DNA from: Whalleya microplaca
Taxonomy: Eukaryota; Ascomycota; Sordariomycetes; Xylariales; Xylariaceae
DNA: 64,000 bases
Direction: 5' to 3'
Assembly: GCA_022497155.1 (NCBI GenBank)
Contig: MU385799.1
Coordinates: 32,643 to 96,642 of the forward strand
Shown here: positions 24,401 through 35,733 of the stretch, piece by piece
How the letters are laid out: each line of letters starts with the position of its first letter
Numbering within the stretch: position 1 is the stretch's first letter
Program-made: the position numbers and the translations under genes
The notes under the pieces: model-generated
Told to the model about the DNA's origin: nothing
The model's input: the letters and a program-made list of their open reading frames with translations, nothing else
The model's database searches: none

Positions 24401-25557
24401 ATGCCTGCGCTCTCAAGCATCTGGACTCACTTCTTCCCGCCGAAGCCAACATTTTCGGAGCATGATGTTCCAGACCTTGAAGGCAAAGTCTACATTGTCA
24501 CCGGTTCTAACACCGGTATTGGCAAGGAGGTCGCCCGCCTGCTGTACACGAAGAACGCTAAGGTTTGTGGGGCTCCTGTATCCTGAACATTCATATGAAT
24601 CTGGTCTAGCGGCTAGGATTCAATTCTCATTGGTGTAATACCAACATGGACGTGCCTAATCATGCCAAATAGGTCTACGTTGCAGCTCGCTCTGAAACCA
24701 AAGCCCAGAAGGCCATCCAAGACATCAAAGAATCTTCGCCATCTTCAAAAGGATCCCTAGTCTTTCTTCACCTGGACTTGAGCGATCTACCCAACGTGAA
24801 GGCCGCCGCAGAAAGCTTCCTCGCACAGGAGCAGAGGCTTCATACTCTTTTTAACAATGCCGGAGTCATGGTTTCCCCGGTTGAACCCCCTCTCAAGACA
24901 TCTCAAGGCTATGAACTGGCTTTGGGAGTGAATTGTGTAGGTACCTTCTTGCTCACGAAGCTCCTGACACCTACCCTGGTCGCAACAGCGAAAGCCTCGC
25001 TCCCGAATACGGTTCGTATCGTCTGGCCTAGCTCGTTTGCTCTTGAGCTTCGTGGACATGAGGGCGTCGGGCTCTCGACCGACAATCTAGACTATCATAT
25101 ACCTATAGTGGCCACGGAACGCTATGGGCTGAGCAAGGCTGGTGTCTGGGCACTGGGCGTCGAGTATGCCCGCCACCACAAGGCCGATGGAATCATCAGC
25201 GTACCTATCAACCCAGGGAATATTGAAACAGAGCTTGCTCGCGACCAGGCTTTTATGATAAAGCTTATCGCCAAATTAGTCTGTTATCCTGTAGCCCGCG
25301 GCGCGTGCACTGTATTGTACGCCGCATTCTCGCCCGAAGTCACGGCAGCTGACTGGACTAAAACTTGGGGTAAGTGACTTCCGATACACATTCTTCAAGC
25401 AAGTGGTATCTAACAATATCAAGTTGCACCCTTCGGGAGGATTCTGCCGCTGAGGCCGGATTTGCCCAGAGCCACATTGCCGGAGGCTGAAGGAGGTACA
25501 GGAGGTACAGAAAAGTTCTGGAAATGGAATGAGCAGCAAGTCAAGGCATACCTTTAA
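24401..25557 (+). CDS. Short-chain dehydrogenase/reductase
   Basis: Three exons (24401..24562, 24673..25369, 25424..25557) give 330 aa. The Rossmann dinucleotide motif TGSNTGIG lies at residues 34–41, the NNAG motif at 115–118, and the catalytic pair at Tyr205 and Lys209 (YGLSK) with Ser174/Ser175 upstream. The overall form (N-terminal WTHFFPPKP extension, C-terminal EKFWKWNEQQVKAYL) is that of the classical fungal SDR group often annotated as retinol dehydrogenase- or WW-domain oxidoreductase-like. NADP(H) or NAD(H) preference cannot be fixed by eye. It likely reduces or oxidises a carbonyl/alcohol of the polyketide; betaenone-type clusters also include an SDR. The next cluster gene downstream is separated by the TIR transposon. 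Confidence 0.92.
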
Positions 25558-26669
25558 GCTGTGTCACTAGCGACCGGGATTCTGCATTGCTATATTGTAT
25601 TCTCGTAAGGCGACGTGTGATCTACTGTAATGTGATCGTGGCGACTAAAGGTAGCTGTTGAACCCAGAGGTCTAAATAGGCTCATGTGGGCCAAGGTGGA
25701 GATACCGGGATATCCACAAATCCCTGTAATTATTCCCCACCGCTCTCAACTATGTCAAAGTCAATGTTCTCTATTATATGCAGCCTCTGCTACTAAATCC
25801 CTAGGACCTTGACTCAAGTGATGATCAAAAAGTGAGGCATATATAGTATAATGAGCTTCATATGAGACTAAACTGTTAATCCAGTTCGCAACAGGTAGCT
25901 AAATACTCGATTCAATACACTTGGGTTTCCCTTCCTTCCCACTCTGACTCAAGTCTAATAGTAATGACTACAACATGTTGCTAAGAATTGTAGTGAGAAT
26001 AAGATAGTACAAAGGGGTGATTGACTCTATGCATGCAGTGGGTACCACCAACAACCAACTTGCCATATGATCTTAGCGAACGGGCTATCCATCGTTACGA
26101 CCGTAGCAGCAGTATTTTACATGGAACTTACTCACATCTTGATCAGATACACATGCCAAACTTGATACATGCTGACACAACGGGAATTTCAGTGGAAAGA
26201 GGCGGTCTCACTGAATGGGAAGTAGGCCTACGACGAGAATTAAATGAGAAGGACTACTAATTGTATCCCATTGAAATATACACATTATTATTAACATCAA
26301 ACAATTAGGCTCATTTGATCAAGACACTTATCCATTATTGGAAATCTCTTTGGTTTGTCAAAATTATGGCTGGTGACTATCTTTATTTACTTTAGTTTTG
26401 TTACCAGCTTTGCGAGCTTAGCAGCTTATTATTCCCTCTTCTCTAGTAGACCTTGCAACTCTTGTAATTAAAATCACTTCAATCCATTAAGTTAAGAGAA
26501 TCCGCATTTAAGCCTTAAAGAGTCCTTAAAGGGTAAAACCTGCCGGACAAATAAGATTGTAGGACTTTAAGTAGCACAAGAAGCATTACAGCGGACCGGC
26601 GTATTAGCGTCTCCATGGGGCTAACAAGACAGCCAGACATCTCGACCCCCAACTTTTCGGCCTAGACTA
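25558..26669. other. Intergenic region upstream of the transposon
   Basis: 1.1 kb with no recognised gene. An 79-aa ORF at 26021–26260 has no recognisable motif or splice context and is not called. Confidence 0.5.
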
Positions 26670-26671
26670 TA

Positions 26672-26717
26672 CCATGGATCCCGACCATTCGGGACACCCT
26701 AGGTGCCGGGACCGCAA
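26672..26717. repeat. Left terminal inverted repeat of TIR transposon
   Basis: This 46-bp sequence is the exact reverse complement of 28874–28919. It is GC-rich and retains CpA sites that RIP would be expected to hit. Confidence 0.95.
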
Positions 26718-28873
26718 AAATCAGCGATCACCATACAAAACCCTCCACTTTCACTTACACATTTCTTGGCCAAAATTTAATATAACAAAACAAAAGTTTC
26801 TATAGCTTTAAATAATTGCTTAAATATTAATATATTTTTTTTCCAAATTTTTTCGAGTGGCGGAAGGTAATTAATTAAAACTATTAATAAGATGTTTTTT
26901 CGCGTATATATCATTTTTCTACCTACCTTAATTTTAATACCAGATATTTTAATACTATAACCCCCGATTACGATACCTTTTTATATAGATATAAATATAG
27001 CTATAACCGTTATAAATATTTAAGAAAATAATTTATTAGTTTATATATTAAGTTAAAAATAAGGTATTTTATAATCGACCTTTTCCGTATGTATTTACGG
27101 CAAAATATTAGCAACTAAATCTAATTATAGTAATTACTTTATAAAATAATAAAAAAAACGGCTTACTAAATAAATTCTTAATTAGGAAATATTAGGTTAT
27201 ATCCCCTTACACTTAAATATATGTATTATTATACGCGTTATAGTTAGTGCCCTAGCTTTTTTAGGCAAAAATTAAACCTAGGGCTTTACGTAATATAATC
27301 TTTCGATATTAATTAAAATTAGGCAGAAAGTTAAAGCCTTACGCTTTAATTTGTTTATTTTAAAAACTATTAACTGGTATTTTTAAGTTCGAAAAAATAG
27401 GTATAGCTTTATCTCTTTTAAGCTAATTTATAATATAAATAAAGGTAGTTTAATAGCTATATATAGTATATAAGCTTTTATTATTAAAATTTAGCGTTAA
27501 AATATTAATTACGTGCTTTAGGCCTCGATTATTTAGTTTTAGGTAGTTTAGTAATAAAACAAGCGTTTTTAAAAAGCCCTTAAAGCTATATATAAACCTC
27601 TTTTCTTAAATGCGTTAGCGTAACTAGCATTACTTTTAAACCAGGTATTATTTTCAAAGGCAAAAAGCTTTAAATAACGTAATTTATAAAAGAATTTAAA
27701 AAAATAGCTTCTTAATATTATATTACCTCAAAAAAAGGTTGGACTAATAATAGGATTGCTATTAATTAGCTTAAGTAAGTATTTATATCTTAAACCGAGC
27801 CTTTTATTAACAACCGAATAAAATTATAGCTAATTATCCTTAATAAATATAAGAGTTATAAGATAGTAAGTCTATTCGATTTTTTATTTATTCCAGTTAG
27901 TTTTATATTTTTCCGATTTTTTTTAAATTTATTATAGGCTAATATTAAAATATATAACTAACTTTATTTAATTAAAATACCTTTATAACTACTTGCTTTA
28001 AGTATAACATTTTCTTTTGCTTTTTTCCAACATATATCTCCCATAGTTTTTAACCATTAGATAATAGTCCTTTTAATTAGCTTAAACGCCGATATCGAAA
28101 TCTATTAAAAAAATATAACTATTAGATTAATTTAGTTCCGGTAAATAAGCTAAATTTTATAAGGACTTATGCCTAAGCTAAAAATAAGGCTTTAATTATA
28201 AGGAATATTTGCTTTAGCTTTAGAGTTATAAAAAATTAGCTAATATTAAAAAAAAGGCTTTAAGTTATTTAAAAATCTAACAAAATAAAAAGAAGGTAAA
28301 TATAATTAAATCTTAGCAAACTTATATAAATATAATTTTTATACCAGCTATAAGGCGTCGAATTAAAGATTTAACTAAAAGACGCATACCAGGTTTTAGT
28401 TATAAGATCCGTAAGCTTATTAATTGTATAAAAAAATTAAATATAAATTTATTATTAAGAGATAGGGAAATTAAGCGTTTAAAAAAGGAGGTTAAACATT
28501 TAAAGCTAAAGAGAAAAAAACGGCGAGTTTTTAATCCAAACTAACACTTTTAGACACTTTAAGAGATCTAAAAAGAGAAATAAAAAAATAATAAAGCTAT
28601 AAATAACACTCAAGAGAAAATTATAGTTATTATAAATGATATAAAAAAGAAAGATTTCGAGAAGGAGAATTCCGAGGAAAATTCCTTTATTTAGGTCCTA
28701 TTTATACCTATAAAACAAACTTGTTCCGGTAGAATAATTAAAATACCAAATAAACTAATAAACTAATTAAAAGAAATGCTGCTAAACGGTAATTTTTATT
28801 TTTATTTTAGATAAGTTATTAATTTTCTATTGTTATTTAAATATGGTGACTTTTATATGGCGGAATTTAGTTA

Positions 28874-28919
28874 TTGCGGTCCCGGCACCTAGGGTGTCCC
28901 GAATGGTCGGGATCCATGG
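28874..28919. repeat. Right terminal inverted repeat of TIR transposon
   Basis: Exact reverse complement of 26672–26717, followed by the TA target duplicate at 28920–28921. Confidence 0.95.
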
Positions 28920-29173
28920 TACCGTCGGCGTTTGTTTCCCAATTGGAATTATGCGATGGCATGGCTTATATACATAGAAGGTAGTATTGATCCTTCAGGA
29001 CGACTTTCCTAGCTTATCTGACCTAGCTGTTGTCCTCCGTGCGGCCTTTAACGGAATAGACAACACTCACCATCTACAAGTATTAAGCAGGCTACCACAG
29101 GTGGCAGAGCGATTTGATATTACAGCAACGAGTAGTACCAACTACCCTTTACGGATGGGCGGCACTGATCGAG

Positions 29174-30440
29174 ATGCCTTGCAACGACCTGACCGTGCCG
29201 CAATCCCAGACTGCCATCGTCCAACGCCACGAGAAGCAGGGCTTTCAAAATACTCTACCCTTGTCTATCGCGAACGATGTTGCCGTACCCGCGTTGTCAT
29301 CTGCGTATGATGTATTGGTTAGAGTTCTAGCTGTGGCCCTTAATCACTGCGATTACAAGATGGTAACGAATTTCCCTTCACCGGGCAATATGGCTGGCTG
29401 CGATTTCTGTGGGACTATTATCGACAGAGGTTCCAGTGCCATGTGCGAACGAGGAGCCCGGGTGTGTGGTGGTGTCTTTCCGTATGGGCGAGAGAGTCAT
29501 AGCGCGAAGGAAAGCGGAGCCTTTTCTGAGTTTCTTACAGTCGATAGTCGCCTGCTGCTACGAGTACCAGACTCCTGGAGCGACTTGGAGGGAGCAGCTC
29601 TTGGGGGCGTTGGTTGGGGGACCGCAGGGCTTGCTATCTCTGGATCGGACGCTCTGGCTCTTGCTGGCTTCCCGTCTGAATTAGCCGCAGAGCCAGAGCC
29701 TGTGCTTATTTATGGTGGCGCTACCGCCACGGGTACAATGGCCTGTCAGCTTCTGAAGTTGTAAGTGGCTCTGCCCCTAATGATACTCTACGATGACTCC
29801 TAAATACCGAAGAGTCGTGGATGGTTGGAATCCTTGCATCTGTACATGTTTACGTTGTACTGGGCTGACCACCATTTTGAAGCACATCAGATCAGGCTAC
29901 GCACCAATTACCCTGACTTCACCTCAGTCAGCGGTCCTGGCTATGGAGTATGGGGCCAGCCAAACGTCTTCGTATATATCTCCAGCTTGTGCAGAATCTG
30001 TGCGGACCTTTGCCGTTGTCCCAATCCGTCATGCCCTTGATTGTATTACTAGTGCAGAGTCCGTCGCAACCTGTTTCGCTGCATTAGCCCGCACAGGGGG
30101 CCGCTACGCATGCTTAGAGAGCTTGCAAGATAATTGGCGCACTCGGCGGGCTGTTCGCGTGAAAGAAGTAATGGGCTATGAGAGTTTGGGTCGTAACATT
30201 GTGTTGGGGTCTGAAGACGGAACAGAGTCAACCTATACGCGCAAGGCTAATCCAGCACTTGCTGCATTGTGTGCACGCTGGGCTATCGAGATGCAGAAAC
30301 TGCTCGATGCGGGTCTCATAAAGCACCACCCAATCCGCGAAGTTGCCGGGCAGTGGGAGGGTATCATCGATGGATTGATGACGTTGCAGAGGGGGGAGGT
30401 CAGGGGTCAAAAGCTTGTTTTAAGGATCGCCGAGGGATAG
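29174..30440 (+). CDS. Stand-alone trans-acting enoyl reductase (LovC-type, zinc-independent MDR)
   Basis: Two exons, 29174..29760 and 29891..30440 (130-nt intron), give 378 aa, close to the size of LovC-type trans-ERs. The ATG at 29174 is the first good in-frame start; upstream in-frame codons are non-ATG. Medium-chain reductase features appear in order: substrate-domain VLVRVLAVALNHCDYKM, GNMAGCDFCGTI, VGWGTAGLAI, the NADPH loop YGGATATGTMACQLL (around residue 180) and LDCITSAESVATCF. No structural zinc Cys cluster is evident. In HR-PKS systems lacking a working ER, such partners dock on the synthase and reduce enoyl intermediates at chosen cycles. The PKS at 7002–16263 has no ER, so this is its probable partner. 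A transposon ends 253 bp upstream of the ATG and could affect expression. Confidence 0.93.
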
Positions 30441-31003
30441 AATGCGAAAGCTGAATGACCCGAGCCTCATAACTGCATCTATTATTTGAACTAATACTAC
30501 ACATGGGAAAAAGATCTAGGGTACCGAGTAATCCGAAAAGGACTCTGCAACCACAACCCACGACAATTTAGCTACACGCTTAGTGGGATAGGCTAAATGC
30601 ATGTAGGTATTTATATTAACACTAGGCGTAGCCGCGGCAAGGCTTTCATCTCGCGTTGCCGCAATGCCTTGTCTGCCTAGTCCAAAGTGATAGTCCGTCA
30701 CACAACATACAGCAGCATAAGAATGCCTGTACTGTCACATTACACTAACCCTACACCAACAGAGAAGCATCGGGGCTATTATTCGCCTACCGGCGAACGA
30801 ACTGAAACGAGATAAAATGACGTCGAGGCTTAGAAGTTAACGTTGAGATGTGCGAGATTCGCTCAACGAGGCTCCAAGAGCTCATAGGACTCCAAAGGCC
30901 TCAAGAAGTGTAATTTCTCCTTTGTTCTCCCCTCTGAAGACATGTGCCTCATATATTCTCCTAAGCATATTATTGGCGTATGCAGCTGTGTTTGAATGTT
31001 ACA
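30441..31003. promoter_or_regulatory. Upstream region of Zn2Cys6 regulator with inverted repeat
   Basis: 563 bp between trans-ER and regulator. It contains the perfect inverted repeat TTCGCC-TACC-GGCGAA at 30782–30797, about 210 bp before the regulator ATG. It could be an autoregulatory site; this is inference. Confidence 0.4.
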
Positions 31004-32419
31004 ATGATGCCGAATTCTTCTCGCTCATCATCAACTATGTTTCCAAACCCCAAGCGGTCGGCCTGTGATAGATGTCGTAGCCAGAAGCTTCGCTGTCCGC
31101 CAAGAGACCATACCTCTCAATCTTGCAGCAGATGCACCAGGCTGGGAGCTAACTGCATTACCAGTTTCCACCGCCCGCTTGGGCGCATTTCCAAGAGCCG
31201 TCCGCCTGGAAGTCCGCGGAGGTTCTCTCAGCCGGAGCTAAGACCGATGAGAATCGAACCCAGCGAGGCGATATCACTATTCACGGCGCGCCCGTCTCCT
31301 CTAGCATTACCATCTCAGTCAATTGACTTATGTGATGAGAGTCTTTCGGTGCCGACGAATACCTCACAGAATACCCCAGCTTTCTTCGGTCCTAGATCTC
31401 TGGGAGCCTTTCTTTCGGACGACGTTCGATTTTCCGGTGGCAGTCAGAACGAAGAATCAGAAGATGGAGAATCCCTTGGTTTCAAAGAATCATATAAAAT
31501 TGGCTATTTGTCAATGCTCAATGGTAGAAACAATGTAGAATCTGAGCCAACCGTTGCCGATACGACGGAGATGTTTCACCAACTGAGTGACGACTGCATC
31601 TCCGAACAGCCCTCTTGTGTCTTACAATGTGATCAACGCTTGTCCCACCTGAATGTTCGCCTTTCGACGCGATTGACAGAAAACTTTCTTGGGCTAAAAG
31701 CCCACAACTCAAATCCAATATCCCGTTCACCAAGTCAAGGAAGCACACCATCTGAAGGCGCCAGACTATGGAGCTCCAAAGCTCTCGGCGATATTCTTCG
31801 CGACACAGCTGAGTTTGCAAGTATCATCAAATCTTACAATTCTAGAAGAAGTTCTACGGGACAGGAAGAAAATAGCTCGGTAGGCGAACGCCTCGACTCC
31901 CCAAGTATCAAACCACGCCTTGGCACTGTCGTGCAGTTGGATCTTATTTCGGCCTACCTTCAAATCGTGGCCACATATGATAACCTTTTGCAGTATCTAT
32001 GTAGCAACTTCTGCACGGACGACTCACCACCGTCATCGCCGTCCTTAGCTCAAGACTCCCCTGCTTATTGGCTCAATCCGGTCGGGTTAGAATGGCTCCA
32101 ACCCTTGCCTGGCATGGAAGTGGCAGGGTTTCAAGTCCATCAGGGTACCCTACAAGCCAAGCTCCTCTTGGAAACCATATTGCATCACCTAGCGATTGTA
32201 GAGCGACTGTTGGGACTTCCCAGGACCTGGCGGGCTACTGACAAGCGCGAGTCGCGTGGAGTGGGCCTTTTCAAGGACACCAAGGCCTGCTTGATATTAG
32301 ATGCTATCAGCATGAACAGCTTTGAGCAGAGCGGTGGTGACTTGAGAAGCCATGGGGAGCTACCTACAGTGATCTCGTTGCGTGATGGCATCAAAAGGCT
32401 GCGGGCGTTCATAGACTAG
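31004..32419 (+). CDS. Zn2Cys6 transcription factor, AflR-like cluster regulator
   Basis: Single exon; 471 aa from the ATG at 31004 (an ATG lies 24 nt upstream at 30980 and another immediately follows at 31007). The binuclear zinc cluster is complete: Cys21-x2-Cys24-x6-Cys31-x9-Cys41-x2-Cys44-x6-Cys51, preceded by a basic KRSACDRC. Next comes a Ser/Pro-rich and basic linker. The C-terminal part has the Leu-rich segment DLISAYLQIVATYDNLLQYL and a helical region (TLQAKLLLETILHHLAIVERLL) as in aflatoxin-regulator-type proteins. It probably activates the neighbouring biosynthetic genes in the nucleus. Candidate binding sites with CGG/CCG half-sites lie in several cluster promoters. It is convergent with the methyltransferase gene. 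Confidence 0.93.
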   Translation: MMPNSSRSSSTMFPNPKRSACDRCRSQKLRCPPRDHTSQSCSRCTRLGANCITSFHRPLGRISKSRPPGSPRRFSQPELRPMRIEPSEAISLFTARPSPLALPSQSIDLCDESLSVPTNTSQNTPAFFGPRSLGAFLSDDVRFSGGSQNEESEDGESLGFKESYKIGYLSMLNGRNNVESEPTVADTTEMFHQLSDDCISEQPSCVLQCDQRLSHLNVRLSTRLTENFLGLKAHNSNPISRSPSQGSTPSEGARLWSSKALGDILRDTAEFASIIKSYNSRRSSTGQEENSSVGERLDSPSIKPRLGTVVQLDLISAYLQIVATYDNLLQYLCSNFCTDDSPPSSPSLAQDSPAYWLNPVGLEWLQPLPGMEVAGFQVHQGTLQAKLLLETILHHLAIVERLLGLPRTWRATDKRESRGVGLFKDTKACLILDAISMNSFEQSGGDLRSHGELPTVISLRDGIKRLRAFID

Positions 32420-32760
32420 AATGAGACAAAAATAGTCTATCATAAAACCAACTGTAGGCAGGGGAGCTCCATTCTAGTTGTCCCAGTACCTTGAGTCATT
32501 GCAAGACCTCAGTCCCGGGTGTGTGCACTTAGTATTAATGATTAACGCTTACAACATAATTGAATCAATGGAAGCAAACCCAAATGGAGAGCATCAGTAC
32601 TACCCACACGTCCGACACAATCTCTGCGCTTCCTGAATGGTTTGGGATACAATATCTCTGCCTACATGTGCGCAGCTCTAACTCTCAGAAGTCCTTGGTC
32701 GGTCCACTTAAGTGTTGCCTATTAGTCTCTGTTCATCGCCGGAGCGCATTTCACGTTCAT
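32420..32760. other. Intergenic region between convergent regulator and methyltransferase
   Basis: 341 bp between two 3' ends. Nothing recognised. Confidence 0.6.
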
Positions 32761-33849
32761 CTATTTTCGGATGATGATTTCCCCGTGTAGCTGTGCTAAT
32801 ACTGCATCATCTCTATTCATCCACTCCGCCCACGCTTCGCGCATCTCATCCATGGCCGCCTCCGTAATTCCTGCCTTAATGTTGTTCTCGCGCACCATAG
32901 GACCAAGGGCTATACCGATCATACCCGAAGCTGGACGCAGTCATGCAAATTTAGTAAAGAGTTATAGCACAAGTACAGTTTCAAGTGAAGAATAAAACAC
33001 TTACCCCATAGCTTTCTGTCTTCCGGCTCAGTGTAAGTCCAGGTACCAAAGCTTGTGGTAATCTGGCCCCTTTTTGCCCCGGCTCTGAGAGCCCAGGAAA
33101 GGAGCTGCCTTCCTGATGTTGCACATCCACCACGTCCTGTAATAAGCTTGACCTCAAGGCTAGATATTCATGTATGTTAGCATCTGGGATAAAAGATATG
33201 TAATTAATTGGCTAGTCACGTACTCATAGTGAAATTTCACCATGCCTGGAAGTGGTGGCCACATCACTTCCGTCTCAAGATCTCCTTCGCGAGCAGCTAC
33301 TACGCCACCGGGCTTTGTGACGCGGATCATTTCGCGAAGAATCTCCCATTGATTCTTGTTGTGATTGAGTACCTAGTTGCATTCAGCCCACGCATCCCGT
33401 CTCCATAGTGGACATTGCCCACAAACCTGATGGCAATGAACAATGTCGAATGTTCCGTCCTCAAACGGCATCTTATATGCATCTGCTGTTTGGAACGAAA
33501 TGTTTTTAACTCCCCATTTTTCAGCGACAACTTTGGCGCGGGGGATGACAACGGGATTTACGTCCACGGCCGTGACGTGCCCGTCAGGTCCGATGATCTG
33601 TGCGAAGGAAGCGGACATAGACCCCGAACCAGCGCCAACATCCAGAAGTGTCAATCGAGGATTACTCTCCTTTATCGTCTGTATGGTAGGGAGGAGGTAT
33701 GCCGCACTGTTGAAGGCAGTACGAACTTCCATGAACTTGAAAACATCCTCGGGAAGCACACTCCAGTCGAGCTTCTTCTGTTGGGATGAAGGAGTTGGGG
33801 TGTTGCCCATTTCCTGGTCTGACTGAGCAACCTGGGGAGTTCGAGACAT
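32761..33849 (-). CDS. Class I SAM-dependent methyltransferase, UbiE/COQ5-like
   Basis: Four exons on the minus strand (33849..33427, 33372..33224, 33159..33005, 32930..32761) give 298 aa. The frame continues upstream only from a TTG codon, so the ATG at 33849 is used. SAM-binding motif I is LLDVGAGSGS (around residues 69–77), with acidic motif II in VTAVDVNP and motif III in FEDGTFDIVHCHQV. The post-motif VTKPGGVVAARE and the C-terminal WAEWMNRDDAVLAQLHGEIIIRK match the fungal UbiE-like small-molecule methyltransferase group. It could methylate oxygen or carbon; the synthase already has its own C-methyltransferase, so late O- or C-methylation of the product is plausible. It is the rightmost intact gene with a biosynthetic profile. 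Confidence 0.92.
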
Positions 33850-34819
33850 CTTTCTCTTGGCCAATCAAAGAGTTTGAAATGTTGTAGGGCCGAAAGCTCT
33901 GCTTTGGATGAATCGAAACAGCTCTTTATAAGTATGTGCCTAGCTCCGTGGCAGTTACGTCATTGGTCAATATCTGGGCGCGTGTTCTTTTAATTTTGGT
34001 GGTCAGAGTGACTCGTCGCTGTGGATAAACGAGGTAACACGAACAAGGGAGGAGTTGTGTCCTTGCAGTCGTCAGTACCCGTCCCATTGTTGGTCAAACG
34101 CTTCCGAATGTGCATCGCTCACCGAATCGGCCGAACCGAACCCGGACCCGACGATAATGAAAAGGCTCAAATGGCCCCCAACACCCTCACCTTTTCACTC
34201 TCACGTTTTCAGCCATGACCCCCCTCTGAAATAAGACACAAATGTATGCCCGGCCAATTAGAGAATTCATGAAAGTGCTACGAAGAATTGAGACCCTGTG
34301 GGTCTTATTTCAACACTTAGCGGCGTTTGACAACAATCCTTCTATGTGTAAGTTCTGGGGTCTGAATACCTGCCAAATTCATCTCTATTTCCGACTACAC
34401 CTTCAGAATAGTAAACATATTTATTACCTTCGGCCTGCTGTCCTTGAGCACGGATTCTGGTCGATGAAAAAAATTCTAGGTTCATGAAAACGTTGGCCTT
34501 CGGTAGTTTGTGTTGAATTGAGGGTCAAGGACTGGTACAGTACAAGGCGTATGGTAGTATTGTGTATATATAACAGGCCATTTGCCACTCTAGAATAGCT
34601 GAACTTCAGTTCAATCAAGTCTAATTAGCCTTGCATTTCAACAGTTTATTCTCATATAGCCCTTACTACGCTACGCCGCCCCCTTTTTAATTTGTGACAC
34701 GTCGGCGATAAGGCGGTAATGGTGTCATGATAGAAAACCTCGACCTAGGCTAATACCACGAGACGATTTCTATTCATTCTTTCTATTATCTGCCCTTAGT
34801 CTTGTAGTGCACATTAGAG
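33850..34819. promoter_or_regulatory. Intergenic region upstream of methyltransferase and lectin-like gene
   Basis: 970 bp between divergent genes. A dense set of TCGG/CCGA half-sites, including the palindrome TCGGCCGA, occurs at about 34118–34145, some 270–300 bp upstream of the methyltransferase ATG, and shares CGAATCG and GAACCC elements with the 23971–23995 site. No coding sequence is recognised. Confidence 0.4.
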
Positions 34820-35733
34820 ATGATAAAAGCCGACAATAACTCCTGGTATCGTATCGTAAACGAAGACGAAGGGCTGTCTATTGTTGGCACACCACTAGTT
34901 CTCAGTGATGATGACTACTTCTTCAAACCCTACGGTTCCGTCTTCTTGCGGATTTCCAACACGTCTGATAATCAACAACAATGGCAAATCTTCCCCATCA
35001 ATTATGACGCGTTCGTACTTCGTTGTCGCAACGCTGGCCCCGACGCCTACATGGGCACGGCGGCGTATATACAAACACAGTCTGACGCCGAAGCCGCTGG
35101 TAACACCAATCCTGTAATGGGAAACATGACAACTCTCGGGAACTCCACGTTGTGGGCCAGTCGAGGCTGGCAGGATGGGTATTTATGGATTGAAAATCTC
35201 GCCAATGGAAGCTCATGGCACCTCAATCAAATCAATTCCGGATACCTAATTATGAGCTCAAATATTACGTACCCACAGCCCTATCAAAGGTTCTTGTTTA
35301 GACAGCAAGACAAGATTGACGATATACGTTTCTCTAGTGTTGATGTGAGTGTAAACTTTCCTATGATACCGATCAAGCTGCACTTTCTTGATCAACTAGT
35401 AAGTAAATTTTGTTATAGCTACTATTCACACAAACTACGACCTCTGAGATATCCTCCACAAGCTCTATTCAAACGGAAGAAACAAATTCTCCAAGCCACA
35501 TGCCGTCAACCGCTCCACCAAGCACTGACGGTGATGGTGGGCTCTCAGCAGGCGACCGCGAAGCTATTGGACTATCCATCAGTGCGACAATCCTCATTTT
35601 GCTGCTTATACTCTTTCTGTGGTATCTGAAAAGGAAAAAAGCCGCGGTTTCGCCTCAACCACCACAAGAGTGTATGCCAGTGGAACTGTCAGGGGTCCCA
35701 ATGGTAATAAGGCCATCGGAGTTGGGTAGCTGA
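34820..35733 (+). CDS. Lectin-like (ricin-B-fold-like) protein with C-terminal transmembrane helix
   Basis: Two exons, 34820..35344 and 35419..35733 (74-nt intron, donor GTGAGT), give 279 aa. The first ~165 residues resemble the beta-trefoil ricin-B-lectin-like domain of many fungal membrane proteins (WYRIVNEDEGLSI…, QQWQIFPI, WHLNQINSGYLI), a carbohydrate-binding fold. A Ser/Thr-rich linker follows, then one transmembrane helix (IGLSISATILILLLILFLWYL), a basic stop-transfer KRKK and a short Pro-rich tail. No N-terminal signal peptide is visible, so insertion would rely on the internal helix, or an upstream exon is missing. There is nothing to tie it to polyketide synthesis; it may mark the cluster edge. 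The carbohydrate ligand is unknown. Confidence 0.75.

Larger units (their letters stand above)
26672..28919. mobile_element. DNA transposon with perfect 46-bp TIRs (Tc1/mariner–Fot1-like), degenerate interior
   Basis: A 2,248-bp element bounded by TA at 26670–26671 and 28920–28921, the target duplication typical of Tc1/mariner/pogo elements. Its termini 26672–26717 and 28874–28919 are perfect inverted repeats of 46 bp beginning CCATGGATCCCGACC. The size and the TA target fit the Fot1/pogo group of fungal transposons. The interior from about 26790 to 28870 is extremely AT-rich, full of stops and has no long ORF, consistent with a RIP-destroyed transposase; the transposase family itself could not be read. 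The right end lies 253 bp upstream of the trans-enoyl reductase ATG. Confidence 0.88.

Noticed and set aside
26021..26260. 79-aa ORF upstream of the TIR transposon
   Set aside because: No motif, no spliced extension, AT-rich surroundings.
27000..28900. AT-rich block as a centromere or mitochondrial insertion
   Set aside because: It is bounded precisely by perfect TIRs and TA duplicates, so it is a transposon interior.
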